NCBI GenBank assembly: GCA_024579835.1
Contig: CP102060.1
Span: 496,001 to 560,000 of the forward strand
Direction: 5' to 3'
DNA: 64,000 nucleotides
Origin: Clostridiaceae bacterium HFYG-1003
GTDB lineage: Bacteria; Bacillota; Clostridia; Clostridiales; Clostridiaceae
Of this stretch, positions 52,979-60,843 are shown in pieces (within the stretch, counting starts at the first letter, position 1; each line of letters begins with the position of its first letter). Position numbers and translations under genes: made by a program. The notes under the pieces were generated by a model. The model did no database searches. It was not told the DNA's origin and saw nothing but the letters and a program-made list of their open reading frames with translations.

Positions 52979-53698
52979 ATGAAAACAGTATTTTTTCTTC
53001 CCGGCCACGGCGGCGATCCTGATTCCGACCGTGGTTTTGACGGGGCTGGCAGAGAAGAACACGAGGGCATCAACAACTGGTTGACCTCGAAACTGATGCA
53101 GGAGTACTTGGAAAGCAAGTACATCGTCACGGTGTACAATAGCCGCCCGAAGGTTGATGACTATCCGACCATTGCAGAAGCTTGTGCCATGCATAAAGAT
53201 GTTGACCTGGTTTACTCTTTTCACTCCAATGCATCGCTTGATAAGACAGTCAGAGGCACGGAAATGTGGATTGCAACAGGCAATGCAGTCACGTCACAGA
53301 TGGCGGTGGAGCTGGCGACAGAAACAGCGAAGCTTTTCGGACACCGTAACCGTGGCGTAAAGGACGGCAAGGACTACAAGGTCATCAAACACGCCAAAGC
53401 CAATGGCGCAAAAATGGCAATCATGGCAGAAAGCGGCTTTCACTCGAACCCAACGGACGCTGACATTTTGGTCGGCAAACGTGTGCAAATCGCCGAACTG
53501 CAAGCCGAAATCATTGCAAAACACCTGAAATTGGAGGTAAAGCCTGTGGAAAAAAGAGAACTCGACACCGCTGAAAAATGGGCGGTTGATAACGGGATCA
53601 TGAGAAACGAGAAATGGAACGAACCGGCTACACGGTCACAGATGGCATGGTGGCTGTTCGACCTCGTGAAAAAGTGGAAGAAAGGGGAGCTGAAATAA
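52979..53698 (+). CDS. N-acetylmuramoyl-L-alanine amidase (endolysin)
   Basis: 239 aa, Amidase_3 fold. Zinc ligands in LPGHGGDPD, GREEHEGIN and YSFHSNAS; catalytic Glu in MAESGFHSN. It hydrolyses the bond between MurNAc and L-Ala for lysis. C-terminal segment AEKWAVDNGIMRNEKWNEPA looks like an SLH-type wall-binding unit. Adjacent to the holin. Confidence 0.92.
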   Translation: MKTVFFLPGHGGDPDSDRGFDGAGREEHEGINNWLTSKLMQEYLESKYIVTVYNSRPKVDDYPTIAEACAMHKDVDLVYSFHSNASLDKTVRGTEMWIATGNAVTSQMAVELATETAKLFGHRNRGVKDGKDYKVIKHAKANGAKMAIMAESGFHSNPTDADILVGKRVQIAELQAEIIAKHLKLEVKPVEKRELDTAEKWAVDNGIMRNEKWNEPATRSQMAWWLFDLVKKWKKGELK

Positions 53699-53955
53699 TG
53701 GACGTAACGGTTTTAGGCGTACAGATCGCACTGGTCATCGGACTCAACGAGGTCATCAAGCGGTCGGTGATGGAAGAACGGCACTATAGATACATCCCGC
53801 TCCTGGCACTGGTGCTGGGCGTGGGAATGGCGTTCATCAGTCGTCAGACGGAAACGGTGGCTCAGACGGTCACCAACGGTCTGATTATCGGGCTGTCGTC
53901 AGTTGGGCTGTTCTCAACGGCGAAGAATGTTGTTGAAAAGGACGAACTCGGTTAG
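53698..53955 (+). CDS. Holin-like protein
   Basis: 85 aa from ATG 53698 (TAATG overlap with the amidase gene). Two to three TM segments (VTVLGVQIALVIGLNEVI; YIPLLALVLGVGMAFI; GLIIGLSSVGLFS) and a charged tail, the usual holin layout. It would release endolysin to the wall. Confidence 0.8.
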   Translation: MDVTVLGVQIALVIGLNEVIKRSVMEERHYRYIPLLALVLGVGMAFISRQTETVAQTVTNGLIIGLSSVGLFSTAKNVVEKDELG

Positions 53956-53991
53956 ACCAACTAGGACATCATAAGATTATGACATAAGCAA

Positions 53992-54019
53992 AGCCCTCGG
54001 AGCAATCCGGGGGCTCTTT
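53992..54019 (+). terminator. Terminator of the late operon
   Basis: AGCCCTCGG / CCGGGGGCT stem followed by CTTTTATT. Confidence 0.85.
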
Positions 54020-54080
54020 TATTATAAACAAGCCCCATCCACTATTCGCTCCACCATTCCGAGAGAAAAACATAGGGCTT

Positions 54081-54109
54081 TATACATATAAAGTAAAGTG
54101 TGGTACAAT
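54081..54109 (+). promoter_or_regulatory. Promoter of the accessory cassette
   Basis: TGGTACAAT gives an extended -10 (TACAAT at 54104-54109); TATACA at 54081-54086 is a weak -35 at 17 bases. The cassette is therefore separate from late transcription. Confidence 0.55.
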
Positions 54110-54145
54110 TATAAAACAAATCTTAAGATTATAGAGGTGATTTGA

Positions 54146-54556
54146 ATGAATCTCGAGAATATTATATTTTGCGAAGACGTTATCGATTTACCTACTTCGG
54201 CAAAGGGTATTGTTAAACCTGCGGTTGTTAGTCCGACGGCATCATTTATATTAGAAGTTTTGCCAAGCACTTTTTCTTTTTCAGCACTTATTATGTTGAA
54301 AGGCCTCCCATTGGAACCAGCCAATTTGAAAATATCATTTATGAATCCTAGGACCGATCGATTACTTTTCGAAGCAGCTGCCGAGATTAATACAAGTATC
54401 CAAGTTAATCCTTCTGTTCCGAAAGAGATAGCTGGCATTAATCTGAATCTTCCCCTTAAAAATGTTTTCATTGAAGATGAAGGTGAATATGTTTTAAAAG
54501 TAGAAGCTGATTCTTTTAAGGAGGAGAAAAAACTTTATTTTGTGAAAGCGGGTTGA
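54146..54556 (+). CDS. Accessory protein A, DUF6941-like
   Basis: 136 aa, beta-rich, no signal or TM. The order VIDLPTSAKGIVKPAVV, FSALIMLKGLP, then FIEDEGEYVLKVEADSF resembles small DUF6941 proteins of unknown function; the assignment is from memory. SD GAGGTGATTTGA precedes ATG. First gene of an AT-rich three-gene set between the late terminator and attR, expressed from its own promoter and so possibly during lysogeny. Confidence 0.6.
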   Translation: MNLENIIFCEDVIDLPTSAKGIVKPAVVSPTASFILEVLPSTFSFSALIMLKGLPLEPANLKISFMNPRTDRLLFEAAAEINTSIQVNPSVPKEIAGINLNLPLKNVFIEDEGEYVLKVEADSFKEEKKLYFVKAG

Positions 54557-54560
54557 TTAC

Positions 54561-54725
54561 ATGCCTAAAATTATTAAACGGCCCATTGAATCAATTAATA
54601 ATAAAACTACATCAGAGCGGGTTTTTATCGCTCGAAAAGCAATTGACAATTTAAAGAAAAATGCGCCTAGCCCGAAAGCATTTATCAACCTAGAACCATA
54701 TAACAATATTTCGCGGGTGAAGTGA
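54561..54725 (+). CDS. Accessory protein B, 54 aa
   Basis: Small basic protein (MPKIIKRPIESINNKTTSER at the start), helix-forming middle, with Pro-Ser-Pro-Lys before the C-terminus. Start 4 bases after gene A; its TGA overlaps the ATG of the PIN gene. Size and coupling are those of an antitoxin-like partner, but there is no recognised DNA-binding motif. Confidence 0.55.
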   Translation: MPKIIKRPIESINNKTTSERVFIARKAIDNLKKNAPSPKAFINLEPYNNISRVK

Positions 54726-55348
54726 TGGCTGCAAATATTATTTTTCCAGAAAACATAACTTCTCATCCTGGAATATCGGATGTTGTAGTGGATACTAACG
54801 TGTTTATCGATATTCTTGACGGGCAGTCTTATCATCAACAAAATGCTGTAGATCTAATCAGTAATTTGACTTCGAGCAACATTAACATGTACATTACTCA
54901 AACTATTCAACATGAATTGATGGATATTATACAGAGGGTTTATACTCAAGATTTAGCAATTCAATACAATATTTCGATTGGAAACTATAAAGGTAACCAA
55001 GGATTCAAGAAGCTTCAGAAAGAATTAGAAATCCGCTGCCCCAATTACTTTCAAACGGTTGCTGCAAATAGGGACGCGGCTATGTCTGATATACTATCCA
55101 TGGTAGATGTTTTAGAGAATCCAACGGATTATTGTACACGGGTCATGACACTACAAAAGCAGTTTAATGGTTGTGTTGAAGTTAGTGATACTGGAATTGT
55201 TCTTACGGCATTTGAATATGGGATTAACACCATAGCAACTGGTGATTTCGGTTACTCAAAAATAAATGGGATAAATGTCATACCTATAAAAAAGGGAGGG
55301 TATAAAAATCACGTAGGTTCAAGTATTCTTATTCCTTTTAAGCCGTAG
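54725..55348 (+). CDS. Accessory protein C, PIN-domain protein
   Basis: 207 aa. PIN ribonuclease pattern: VVVDTNVFIDIL (D23), QHELMDII (acidic), SDTGIVLTAFEYG and TIATGDFGYSK supply the remaining acidic residues of the metal site. Longer than VapC toxins (about 130 aa), with an inserted region about residues 80-150. ATG 54725 overlaps the previous stop. A role as phage-exclusion RNase or toxin is inference from position and fold. Confidence 0.7.
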   Translation: MAANIIFPENITSHPGISDVVVDTNVFIDILDGQSYHQQNAVDLISNLTSSNINMYITQTIQHELMDIIQRVYTQDLAIQYNISIGNYKGNQGFKKLQKELEIRCPNYFQTVAANRDAAMSDILSMVDVLENPTDYCTRVMTLQKQFNGCVEVSDTGIVLTAFEYGINTIATGDFGYSKINGINVIPIKKGGYKNHVGSSILIPFKP

Positions 55349-55360
55349 TTTAAAATAGAA

Positions 55361-55394
55361 ATAAAAGCTCAGGATTTTCCTGGCTTTTTCTTTT
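55361..55394 (+). terminator. Terminator of the accessory cassette
   Basis: AAAAGC(T)CAGG / CCTGGCTTTTT with a single bulge, followed by CTTTTT. Confidence 0.75.
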
Positions 55395-55444
55395 TGTCCA
55401 ACCTTAATGTTAGAATGTATGTACGAACTAACGAGGTGAGACGA

Positions 55445-55705
55445 ATGAGTGAAAAAGACTTCTTGAAGGCAGCAATCGATGAGTATTTCAGGACAGGAAA
55501 CCCAATCTATCAGGCAGACGGCCGAATGGTACACGTCAACTTGAACACGGTCACAAGGTACAAGCAACTGGCTGGTCCTGTTCAGTACTCAGACTTTTCA
55601 GGTACCGCGATCTGCCCGGACTGACAGACTTCCCTCATGGGGAAGATCCGGGATGAGATCTACTGGTGCCTGGAATGCAGAGAGCTATTTGATATGAGCA
55701 AATGA
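55445..55705 (+). pseudogene. Zinc-ribbon protein gene with in-frame TGA
   Basis: ATG 55445 (SD GAGGTGAGACG) opens a 59-aa protein, MSEKDFLKAAIDEYFRTGNP onward, ending CPD at TGA 55622-55624. The same frame goes on for 26 codons with CLEC, so the uninterrupted product would be an 86-aa ribbon with CPDx...CLEC where x is encoded by TGA instead of TGC. Either a nonsense mutation or, much less likely, recoding. An ATG at 55637 could start a 22-aa fragment. Confidence 0.65.
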
Positions 55706-55791
55706 TTATTGCATGGTTGGCCTGGAGTGAAACGGGCTCTTTGTCTATTTTTGGTGGTATGATGATCGTAAATATAATTACGAGGTGTGTA

Positions 55792-56034
55792 ATGAGATTA
55801 TCTGAATTGAAGTTTATTGAAGAAGCTAGTTGTAAAACATTTGCTCCTGGAGTAGGCGAAGGTAGGATTTATACCACTGAATATGAGTGCCCATGTGGAA
55901 AGGGTAGAGTGGTTTATGAGGACGATCAAACTCCTGGCTATAAGGAATCTGCAATTCTGATTTATTGTGCTACTTGCAGGGAGAAGTATGAACCAGATTA
56001 CTCAGTACCATACCTTGCACTCAAGGAAAAATAA
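55792..56034 (+). CDS. Small Cys-rich phage protein
   Basis: 80 aa from ATG 55792 (SD GAGGTGTGTA). YECPCGKGRVVYED and IYCATCREKYEPDY suggest a zinc ribbon. Alone, followed by a terminator. Function unknown. Confidence 0.6.
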   Translation: MRLSELKFIEEASCKTFAPGVGEGRIYTTEYECPCGKGRVVYEDDQTPGYKESAILIYCATCREKYEPDYSVPYLALKEK

Positions 56035-56041
56035 CATTGTA

Positions 56042-56067
56042 GAGAGCCTATAAAAGGCTCTCTTTTT
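56042..56067 (+). terminator. Terminator
   Basis: GAGAGCC / GGCTCTC stem with TATAAAA loop and TTTTTCTTTC after it. Confidence 0.85.
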
Positions 56068-56155
56068 CTTTCTCCAGCTCCAAATACCTCAAGTAGATCC
56101 AGCCAAAGAGATCCGGGTCATTCAGGATCATCTCGATCAGTTCGTCGTCAGATAT
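56048..56155 (-). CDS. Possible 35-codon gene with ATA start
   Basis: Reads SDDELIEMILNDPDLFGWIY onward after ATA 56155, with AGGAGG 7 bases upstream on the minus strand. An in-frame ATG further upstream has no good SD. Tentative; the last gene before attR. Confidence 0.3.
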   Translation of the reverse strand: MSDDELIEMILNDPDLFGWIYLRYLELEKEKESLL

Positions 56156-56281
56156 GCTATCACCTCCTACATGGTAATTATGCAGAGGAGGTAGGAATGG
56201 CAAACAAGTTTGTATCATGGGCTCTTTTTTTATGCAGGCCATGCAAAACGTCACTACTCACCGGTTACTCACAGGGCAAAG

Positions 56282-56325
56282 GGAAAGACCACCAGAAACC
56301 GCTTATATAGCGCATCCGATGGTCT
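56282..56325 (-). terminator. Phage-borne hairpin replacing the ssrA terminator
   Basis: On the minus strand, starting 2 bases after the CCA end: AGACCA pairs with TGGTCT, enclosing an inner CGCT-ATATA-AGCG hairpin, then TTTCCCTTT. Weak T-run, so processing signal or terminator. Confidence 0.45.
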
Positions 56326-56349
56326 ATGGTGGAGATGACGGGAGTTGAA
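56325..56349. other. attR
   Basis: 25-bp core identical to 19659-19683; it forms the last bases of the functional tmRNA gene. Confidence 0.9.
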
Positions 56350-56680
56350 CCCGTGTCCGAAAGCCGAGCTTCACTGCTTTCTCCGAGTGCAGCTGTCCGA
56401 TTTAAATTCCCGTCGTGAACGCCCGGCAGCAGGCTTTCAGTCAGGTAGCTTCATTAATCCCGTTCCGGGGGGCAAAGCTTATCCCCGGCTCGTTTTACCG
56501 GATTTTTGACGCCCTGTTCCTGACTCCGGTGGATCAGGGCAGAACGTAGCAGCTTACGCTGCTAATGCAAAATTATCTTCTGCGTTTACAGTTTCCTGTG
56601 GTTTTTTAAAGCCAGGACTACAGGATCCTTCTACTCGCTTACAGAGACACTCCTGCCCCCGTCGAAACCATTACATCCCC
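56327..56680 (-). ncRNA. ssrA: Transfer-messenger RNA
   Basis: 354 nt. The 5' end GGGGATGTAATGGTTTCGAC and the 3' end GGTTCAACTCCCGTC...TCCACCA form the tRNA-like domain, including the G3-U70 pair for alanine charging. The tag frame (56554-56589) reads VNAEDNFALAA then TAA; the exact resume codon is uncertain. Rescues stalled ribosomes with SmpB. Its 3' terminus is the prophage attachment site and remains complete after integration. Confidence 0.95.
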
Positions 56681-56708
56681 ATATCATCTGGATCTTATCC
56701 AGTCTCTT

Positions 56709-56737
56709 ATTTTATACCATCTGTAAATGAAAATCAA
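56709..56737 (-). promoter_or_regulatory. ssrA promoter
   Basis: Minus strand TTGATT (56732-56737), 17 bases, TAAAAT (56709-56714). Start about 25 nt before the mature 5' end. Confidence 0.55.
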
Positions 56738-56814
56738 ATTAAATTCGAACAAATAGGCTTGTCGGCAAGATCTGTTCGGTTTATCTCTATAATAATAACA
56801 CAGGGAGGTGTGAG

Positions 56815-57396
56815 ATGAATCGAATCATTTTTGGCGACAGCCTGGTCGGGCCTTACGGAAATCCGGGGGGAGCTGCCTGGTCATTACAGCTGGCTGCCCG
56901 TCCGGAACTGGGGATTTGCCACGTTGTCTGGCATAACGGGTATACCATCCCCGATCTGATTGCCTGTCTGACCAACGATGTCCTCGTACATCGACCGGAC
57001 CAGGTACTGATCCTGTGTGGCAGCAATGATGCCATCTCAGGGCGCAGCGGAGAGCAAATCATAGCATCTCTGCACTTTATCGGAGAGCAGCTCAAAGGCA
57101 TTGGGGCCAGACCGGCATGGGTTCTGCCGCCGCAAATAGATCCTGTGGCTGCGGCTCGCTGCTTTGGGGATCCCGTCGTTCTGTATGAGCAGGCCAATCA
57201 AGCGCTGAAAGAACTTCGGGCTGTTTTTCAGGATGATAGGCCGGGAACAGGACGATGCATCCTGGACCTGGAATCAATCCGTCTGGACTGGCTGTTCCTG
57301 GGGGGGACAGCCTATGTAGATGGACTGCATTTTACAGCGTTGTTCCATGAATATATCGCATCCCGGGCCGATAAGTGGTTGAGGGGTAATCCATGA
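56815..57396 (+). CDS. SGNH/GDSL-type hydrolase
   Basis: 193 aa. Block I IIFGDSLVGPYG (Ser), a Gly in block II, GSNDAISGR (Asn, block III) and DGLHFTALFH (Asp/His, block V) complete the SGNH set. No signal peptide, so a cytoplasmic esterase or lipase-like enzyme; substrate unknown. SD GGGAGGTG precedes ATG. Confidence 0.85.
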   Translation: MNRIIFGDSLVGPYGNPGGAAWSLQLAARPELGICHVVWHNGYTIPDLIACLTNDVLVHRPDQVLILCGSNDAISGRSGEQIIASLHFIGEQLKGIGARPAWVLPPQIDPVAAARCFGDPVVLYEQANQALKELRAVFQDDRPGTGRCILDLESIRLDWLFLGGTAYVDGLHFTALFHEYIASRADKWLRGNP

Positions 57397-57451
57397 CGGC
57401 TTTTCAGTCTGAGAATCGCAATTTCAATCAACTGGCCAGGAGGAGAATGCC

Positions 57452-58702
57452 ATGAATAAGACAAGAATTCTGCAGGCGGGTCTGCTGCTGATGGCAGGTC
57501 TGACAACCGCCTGCAGCCAAACTCCGTCGTTTACGACCAGTCAGCCTGCAACTGATGCGGCCGAGGTGCCAAGGCAATTGCCGCCAGTGGAAGCCCGATC
57601 GCCGAATACTAATTATCAGCCTGCCTTTCCCGGTCAGACCAGAGTTCCCGGCATGCGAACGGACTTTCCCTTCCAGGTGAGCATTTTAACGGAACGACTG
57701 GAATCCCCCTGGAGCGTCAATTCGCTGCCCGATGGTCGACTGATTGTAACGCAAAAAGCCGGAAGCATCGCGATTGTGGATTCATCCGGAACGGTCAGTC
57801 CGCCGATTACCGGTTTCCCGCCCATCGAGTCATCCGGACAGGGCGGATTGCTGGATCTGGCACTGGATCCCGATTTTTCATCCAACCGGTATCTGTATTT
57901 CACTTTCTCGGAACAACTGGAGCAAGGCTCTGTAACGGCTGTAGGCAGAGCCCGTCTGGCCGATGACGAGCGGTCAGTAGAAGAGGCAGTCGTTTTATAT
58001 CGCGCCATGCCGGCAGATGGTCGGGCGGCCCACTATGGCAGTCGCCTGAGCTTTGACAAATCAGGAAATCTTCTGATTACCACAGGGGAACGCCAGTCAG
58101 CCTCGACCCGCGTGAAGGCTCAGAGCTTAGACAACGGATATGGCAAAGTGCTGCGCATTACCCGGGACGGACAGGCGTTAGCAGATAATCCGTTTGTTGG
58201 ACGGAGCGATGCCATGCCGGAAATTTATTCCTATGGTCATCGCAATGTTCAGGGCCTGGCCCTTCATCCTGAAACCGGGGATATCTGGATCAGTGAAATG
58301 GGGCCAAGGGGTGGGGATGAATTGAACCGGATTCTGCCCGGGAAAAATTATGGCTGGCCGGTGATCAGTTATGGGATTGAATATTCTGGATTCAAAATCG
58401 GCGAGGGGCTCACTCAAAAGGCTGGAATGGAACAGCCGGTCTACTATTGGGATCCGGTCCTGGCTCCCAGCGGGATGACCTTTTATACCAGCGACGCAAT
58501 CCCCGAATGGCGCGGCAATCTGTTTATTGCCGGTCTGGCCGGTCAGCACATTGCCCGAATTGTTCTGAAGTCGGATCGGGTAGTGGGAGAAGAACGGCTT
58601 CTCGACGATGAAAATCAGCGGTTTCGCGATGTGGCACAAGGTGCGGACGGCGCGATCTACGCGGTAACCGACAGCGGTCGGCTATACCGGATTGGTCCCT
58701 GA
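57452..58702 (+). CDS. PQQ-dependent sugar dehydrogenase-like lipoprotein
   Basis: 416 aa. Lipoprotein signal MNKTRILQAGLLLMAGLTTAC, then a Pro/Ser-rich linker, then the soluble glucose/sorbosone dehydrogenase beta-propeller (LESPWSVNSLPDGRLIVTQK; GQGGLLDLALDPDF; EIYSYGHRNVQGLALHPETG; WISEMGPRGGDELN; YGWPVISYG). Known relatives (YliI/Asd) oxidise aldose sugars with PQQ; Firmicutes members may not bind PQQ. Anchored outside the membrane. SD GGAGGAG precedes ATG. Confidence 0.9.
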   Translation: MNKTRILQAGLLLMAGLTTACSQTPSFTTSQPATDAAEVPRQLPPVEARSPNTNYQPAFPGQTRVPGMRTDFPFQVSILTERLESPWSVNSLPDGRLIVTQKAGSIAIVDSSGTVSPPITGFPPIESSGQGGLLDLALDPDFSSNRYLYFTFSEQLEQGSVTAVGRARLADDERSVEEAVVLYRAMPADGRAAHYGSRLSFDKSGNLLITTGERQSASTRVKAQSLDNGYGKVLRITRDGQALADNPFVGRSDAMPEIYSYGHRNVQGLALHPETGDIWISEMGPRGGDELNRILPGKNYGWPVISYGIEYSGFKIGEGLTQKAGMEQPVYYWDPVLAPSGMTFYTSDAIPEWRGNLFIAGLAGQHIARIVLKSDRVVGEERLLDDENQRFRDVAQGADGAIYAVTDSGRLYRIGP

Positions 58703-58849
58703 GTTCATTGAATGATTTCACATCAGTTGTAACCGGATGCAAGAGGCGGAATCGGGCTCGCAAACTCCCGGCTTCAGGGTAATATCTTTAAAACACTTTC
58801 TTTTGTCACTGCTGCTTTTCGAAAAGGAATGCTTCATCAGAACCTGCAA

Positions 58850-58894
58850 ATGAGCCAGTCAACCGCCGGTAATCCGGCGGGTTGACTGGCTCAT
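58850..58894 (+). terminator. Long hairpin at the intron insertion site
   Basis: 20-bp stem (ATGAGCCAGTCAACC with complement, plus GCCGG/CCGGC and one bulged G). Between convergent genes, so probably their shared terminator. The intron starts 4 bases after it. Confidence 0.85.
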
Positions 58895-58898
58895 CCTT

Positions 58899-60822
58899 GT
58901 GCGCCCGGCATGGGCGATAACTTGGTGGTGAAAGTCCACTACGCGCTCGGTAGCAGGAAGCGTTAGCCGAAGGCAAGGGTGTCCATCGCGAGGTGGAATC
59001 TGAAGGCAGCCGGATGTCAGGGCGAGGAGTTCTGGCGGGCAAAGTTCTGGGCCGACGAACAGAAATCTCATATAAGGCCACAACCGGAGGACGACTCTGC
59101 AAGACAAGAAGAAGTCCAATGCTACCCGGATCCGGACATTATGTTTAAATTGTGGTAAATGGGACGGCTACATGGAATGAAGGTTATCGTTCTTACCCGG
59201 GGAGGTCTCACAGACATCCATCAGGAAATCCGAAGGATGGAGTAAAGCTTGCTGTGAGAAGTCAGCCGAGGCCATAGTACCAGGATTTTTTTTTCTGGGA
59301 AGGGCTGAACAATCGTAAGTCTTAAGTAACGACTCAGAAGGAGGTCGACGTGTGAAAGCAGAATACCGAAAGGGCTGCCTGCAAAGGGATAGTGCGGAAC
59401 ACAAAGAGTATGCAGGAGCGCAGAGCGTCGAGGCTCGGAAAAGGAGCGAACAAGGCGGTGCTAAGGACCTGTTGGAGGAAATTCTGGATAAGAGAAATCT
59501 GTTCGAAGCCTACAAAAGGGTCAAGGACAACCGCGGAGCACCTGGCATCGATGGAATGACCGTCGAGGCGGTACTGCCATGGTTGCAGGAGAATGTGGAA
59601 GAGCTCAGGCAGAAGATCCGGGAAGGGAAGTATAAACCCGACCCGGTTCGACGCGCAGTGATTCCCAAACCAGATGGAAGCGGCGAACGCATGCTGGGGA
59701 TTCCCACGGTCATTGACCGAATACTCCAGCAAGCCATTGCCCTCAAACTGACCCCGATCTTCGAATCGGTGTTCGCGGATGAAAGTTATGGTTACCGACC
59801 GGACCGGAATTGTCAGAAGGCCATGGCGAGAGTCAAGGAGTATGCAGACGAAGGCTACATCCATGTTGCAGAAGTAGACTTGTCCAAATACTTCGATACA
59901 CTCAACCACGAACTGCTGATGAATCTTGTTCGTCAGCAGATCCAGGACAAACGAGTGACACAGCTCATAAAGAGTTATTTGAAAAGCGGAGTCATGGAAA
60001 AAGGGGTGGTCACCGAAACGGAGGAAGGTTCACCGCAAGGCGGGCCGCTCTCCCCCCTGCTGGCTAATATCTACCTGAATCAATATGACTGGGAGATGAA
60101 GCGCAGAGGGGTGGCCATTGTTCGGTATGCCGATGACATCGTGGTACTGGCAAGGAGCCAGCGAGCCGCCGAGCGTCTGTTGGAATCCAGCAGAAAGTAC
60201 CTGGAAGAGAAGCTGAAGCTAAAACTGAATCAGGAAAAGAGCCGGGCCATCAGTATCTATTCGAGGAAGTTCAAGTTTCTGGGCTACGCCATGGGCAAGA
60301 ATAAGAATGGAAACTACATACGAGCCCATAAAAGCTCCCTGAAGAAAGCCAGGCAGAAGTTGAAGGAGAAAACCAGGCGCAACCGGGGAAAGAACGTACG
60401 AGAAGTCATGAAAGAGGTCAAAGCCTATATCACAGGCTGGCTGAACCACTACTACATCGCTTCAATCAAGAACACGCTGATTGAGTGGGATAAATGGCTT
60501 CGAAGACGACTGAGAATGTACATCTGGAAGCAGTGGAAGAAACCCAGAACAAGGGTGGATAACTTGCGGAAACTGGGAATCCCGGCATGGCAAGCCTACC
60601 AATGGGGAAATTCCAGGCTGGGATATTGGCGTATTGCCGGAAGTCCGGTCTTGGCACGCTCCATAACAAACGAAAAGCTCGTACAGGCAGGATACTTTGA
60701 AATCCTTAATCAGTACGAGCGAATGCGTAAGCACTAAAGCGATTGAACCGCCGTATACCGAACGGTACGTACGGTGGTGTGAGAGGTCGGTAGCTGAATT
60801 AATCAGCTACCTCCTACTCGAT
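58899..60822 (+). mobile_element. Group II intron, IIC-like
   Basis: Starts GTGCGCCCGGCATGGG and contains the CAAGGGTGTCC and GTGGAATCTGAAGGCAGC segments typical of IIC introns. Domain V is the hairpin around 60750-60780 (ACCGCCGTA / TACGGTGGT), domain VI is 60783-60818 with a bulged A, ending near CTCGAT. About 1.92 kb. Insertion directly behind a terminator-like stem is the IIC habit. Boundaries read by eye. Confidence 0.85.
59352..60737 (+). CDS. ltrA: Group II intron reverse transcriptase/maturase
   Basis: 461 aa from GTG 59352 (AAGGAGGTCGACGT upstream). RT domain with GAPGIDGMTVE, SYGYRPDRNCQKAM, GSPQGGPLSPLLANIYL and active site RYADDIVVL; C-terminal X/maturase domain (ITGWLNHYYIASIKN, GNSRLGYWRIAGSPVL). 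No HNH endonuclease domain, as usual for IIC introns. Encoded in domain IV; supports splicing and retromobility. Confidence 0.95.
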   Translation: MKAEYRKGCLQRDSAEHKEYAGAQSVEARKRSEQGGAKDLLEEILDKRNLFEAYKRVKDNRGAPGIDGMTVEAVLPWLQENVEELRQKIREGKYKPDPVRRAVIPKPDGSGERMLGIPTVIDRILQQAIALKLTPIFESVFADESYGYRPDRNCQKAMARVKEYADEGYIHVAEVDLSKYFDTLNHELLMNLVRQQIQDKRVTQLIKSYLKSGVMEKGVVTETEEGSPQGGPLSPLLANIYLNQYDWEMKRRGVAIVRYADDIVVLARSQRAAERLLESSRKYLEEKLKLKLNQEKSRAISIYSRKFKFLGYAMGKNKNGNYIRAHKSSLKKARQKLKEKTRRNRGKNVREVMKEVKAYITGWLNHYYIASIKNTLIEWDKWLRRRLRMYIWKQWKKPRTRVDNLRKLGIPAWQAYQWGNSRLGYWRIAGSPVLARSITNEKLVQAGYFEILNQYERMRKH

Positions 60823-60843
60823 TGCTCAATAAGTTTGTGCGCT

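Larger units (their letters stand above)
19659..56349. mobile_element. Prophage (siphovirus type, HK97-like head) integrated in ssrA
   Basis: Element of about 36.7 kb bounded by 25-bp direct repeats (19659-19683 and 56325-56349) that equal the 3' end of tmRNA. It contains a tyrosine integrase beside attL and complete lysogeny, recombination, replication, packaging, head, tail and lysis modules in the canonical order, so it looks intact. One small structural-region gene (39283) is a remnant and one zinc-ribbon gene (55445) has an in-frame stop. Confidence 0.95.

Noticed and set aside
19659-56349. CRISPR array
   Set aside because: No regularly spaced repeats of 25-40 bp with unique spacers anywhere in the window; the tandem repeats seen are contiguous.
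59352-60737. Diversity-generating retroelement
   Set aside because: The reverse transcriptase has a maturase domain and sits in an intron with domains V and VI; there is no template/variable repeat pair near a target gene.
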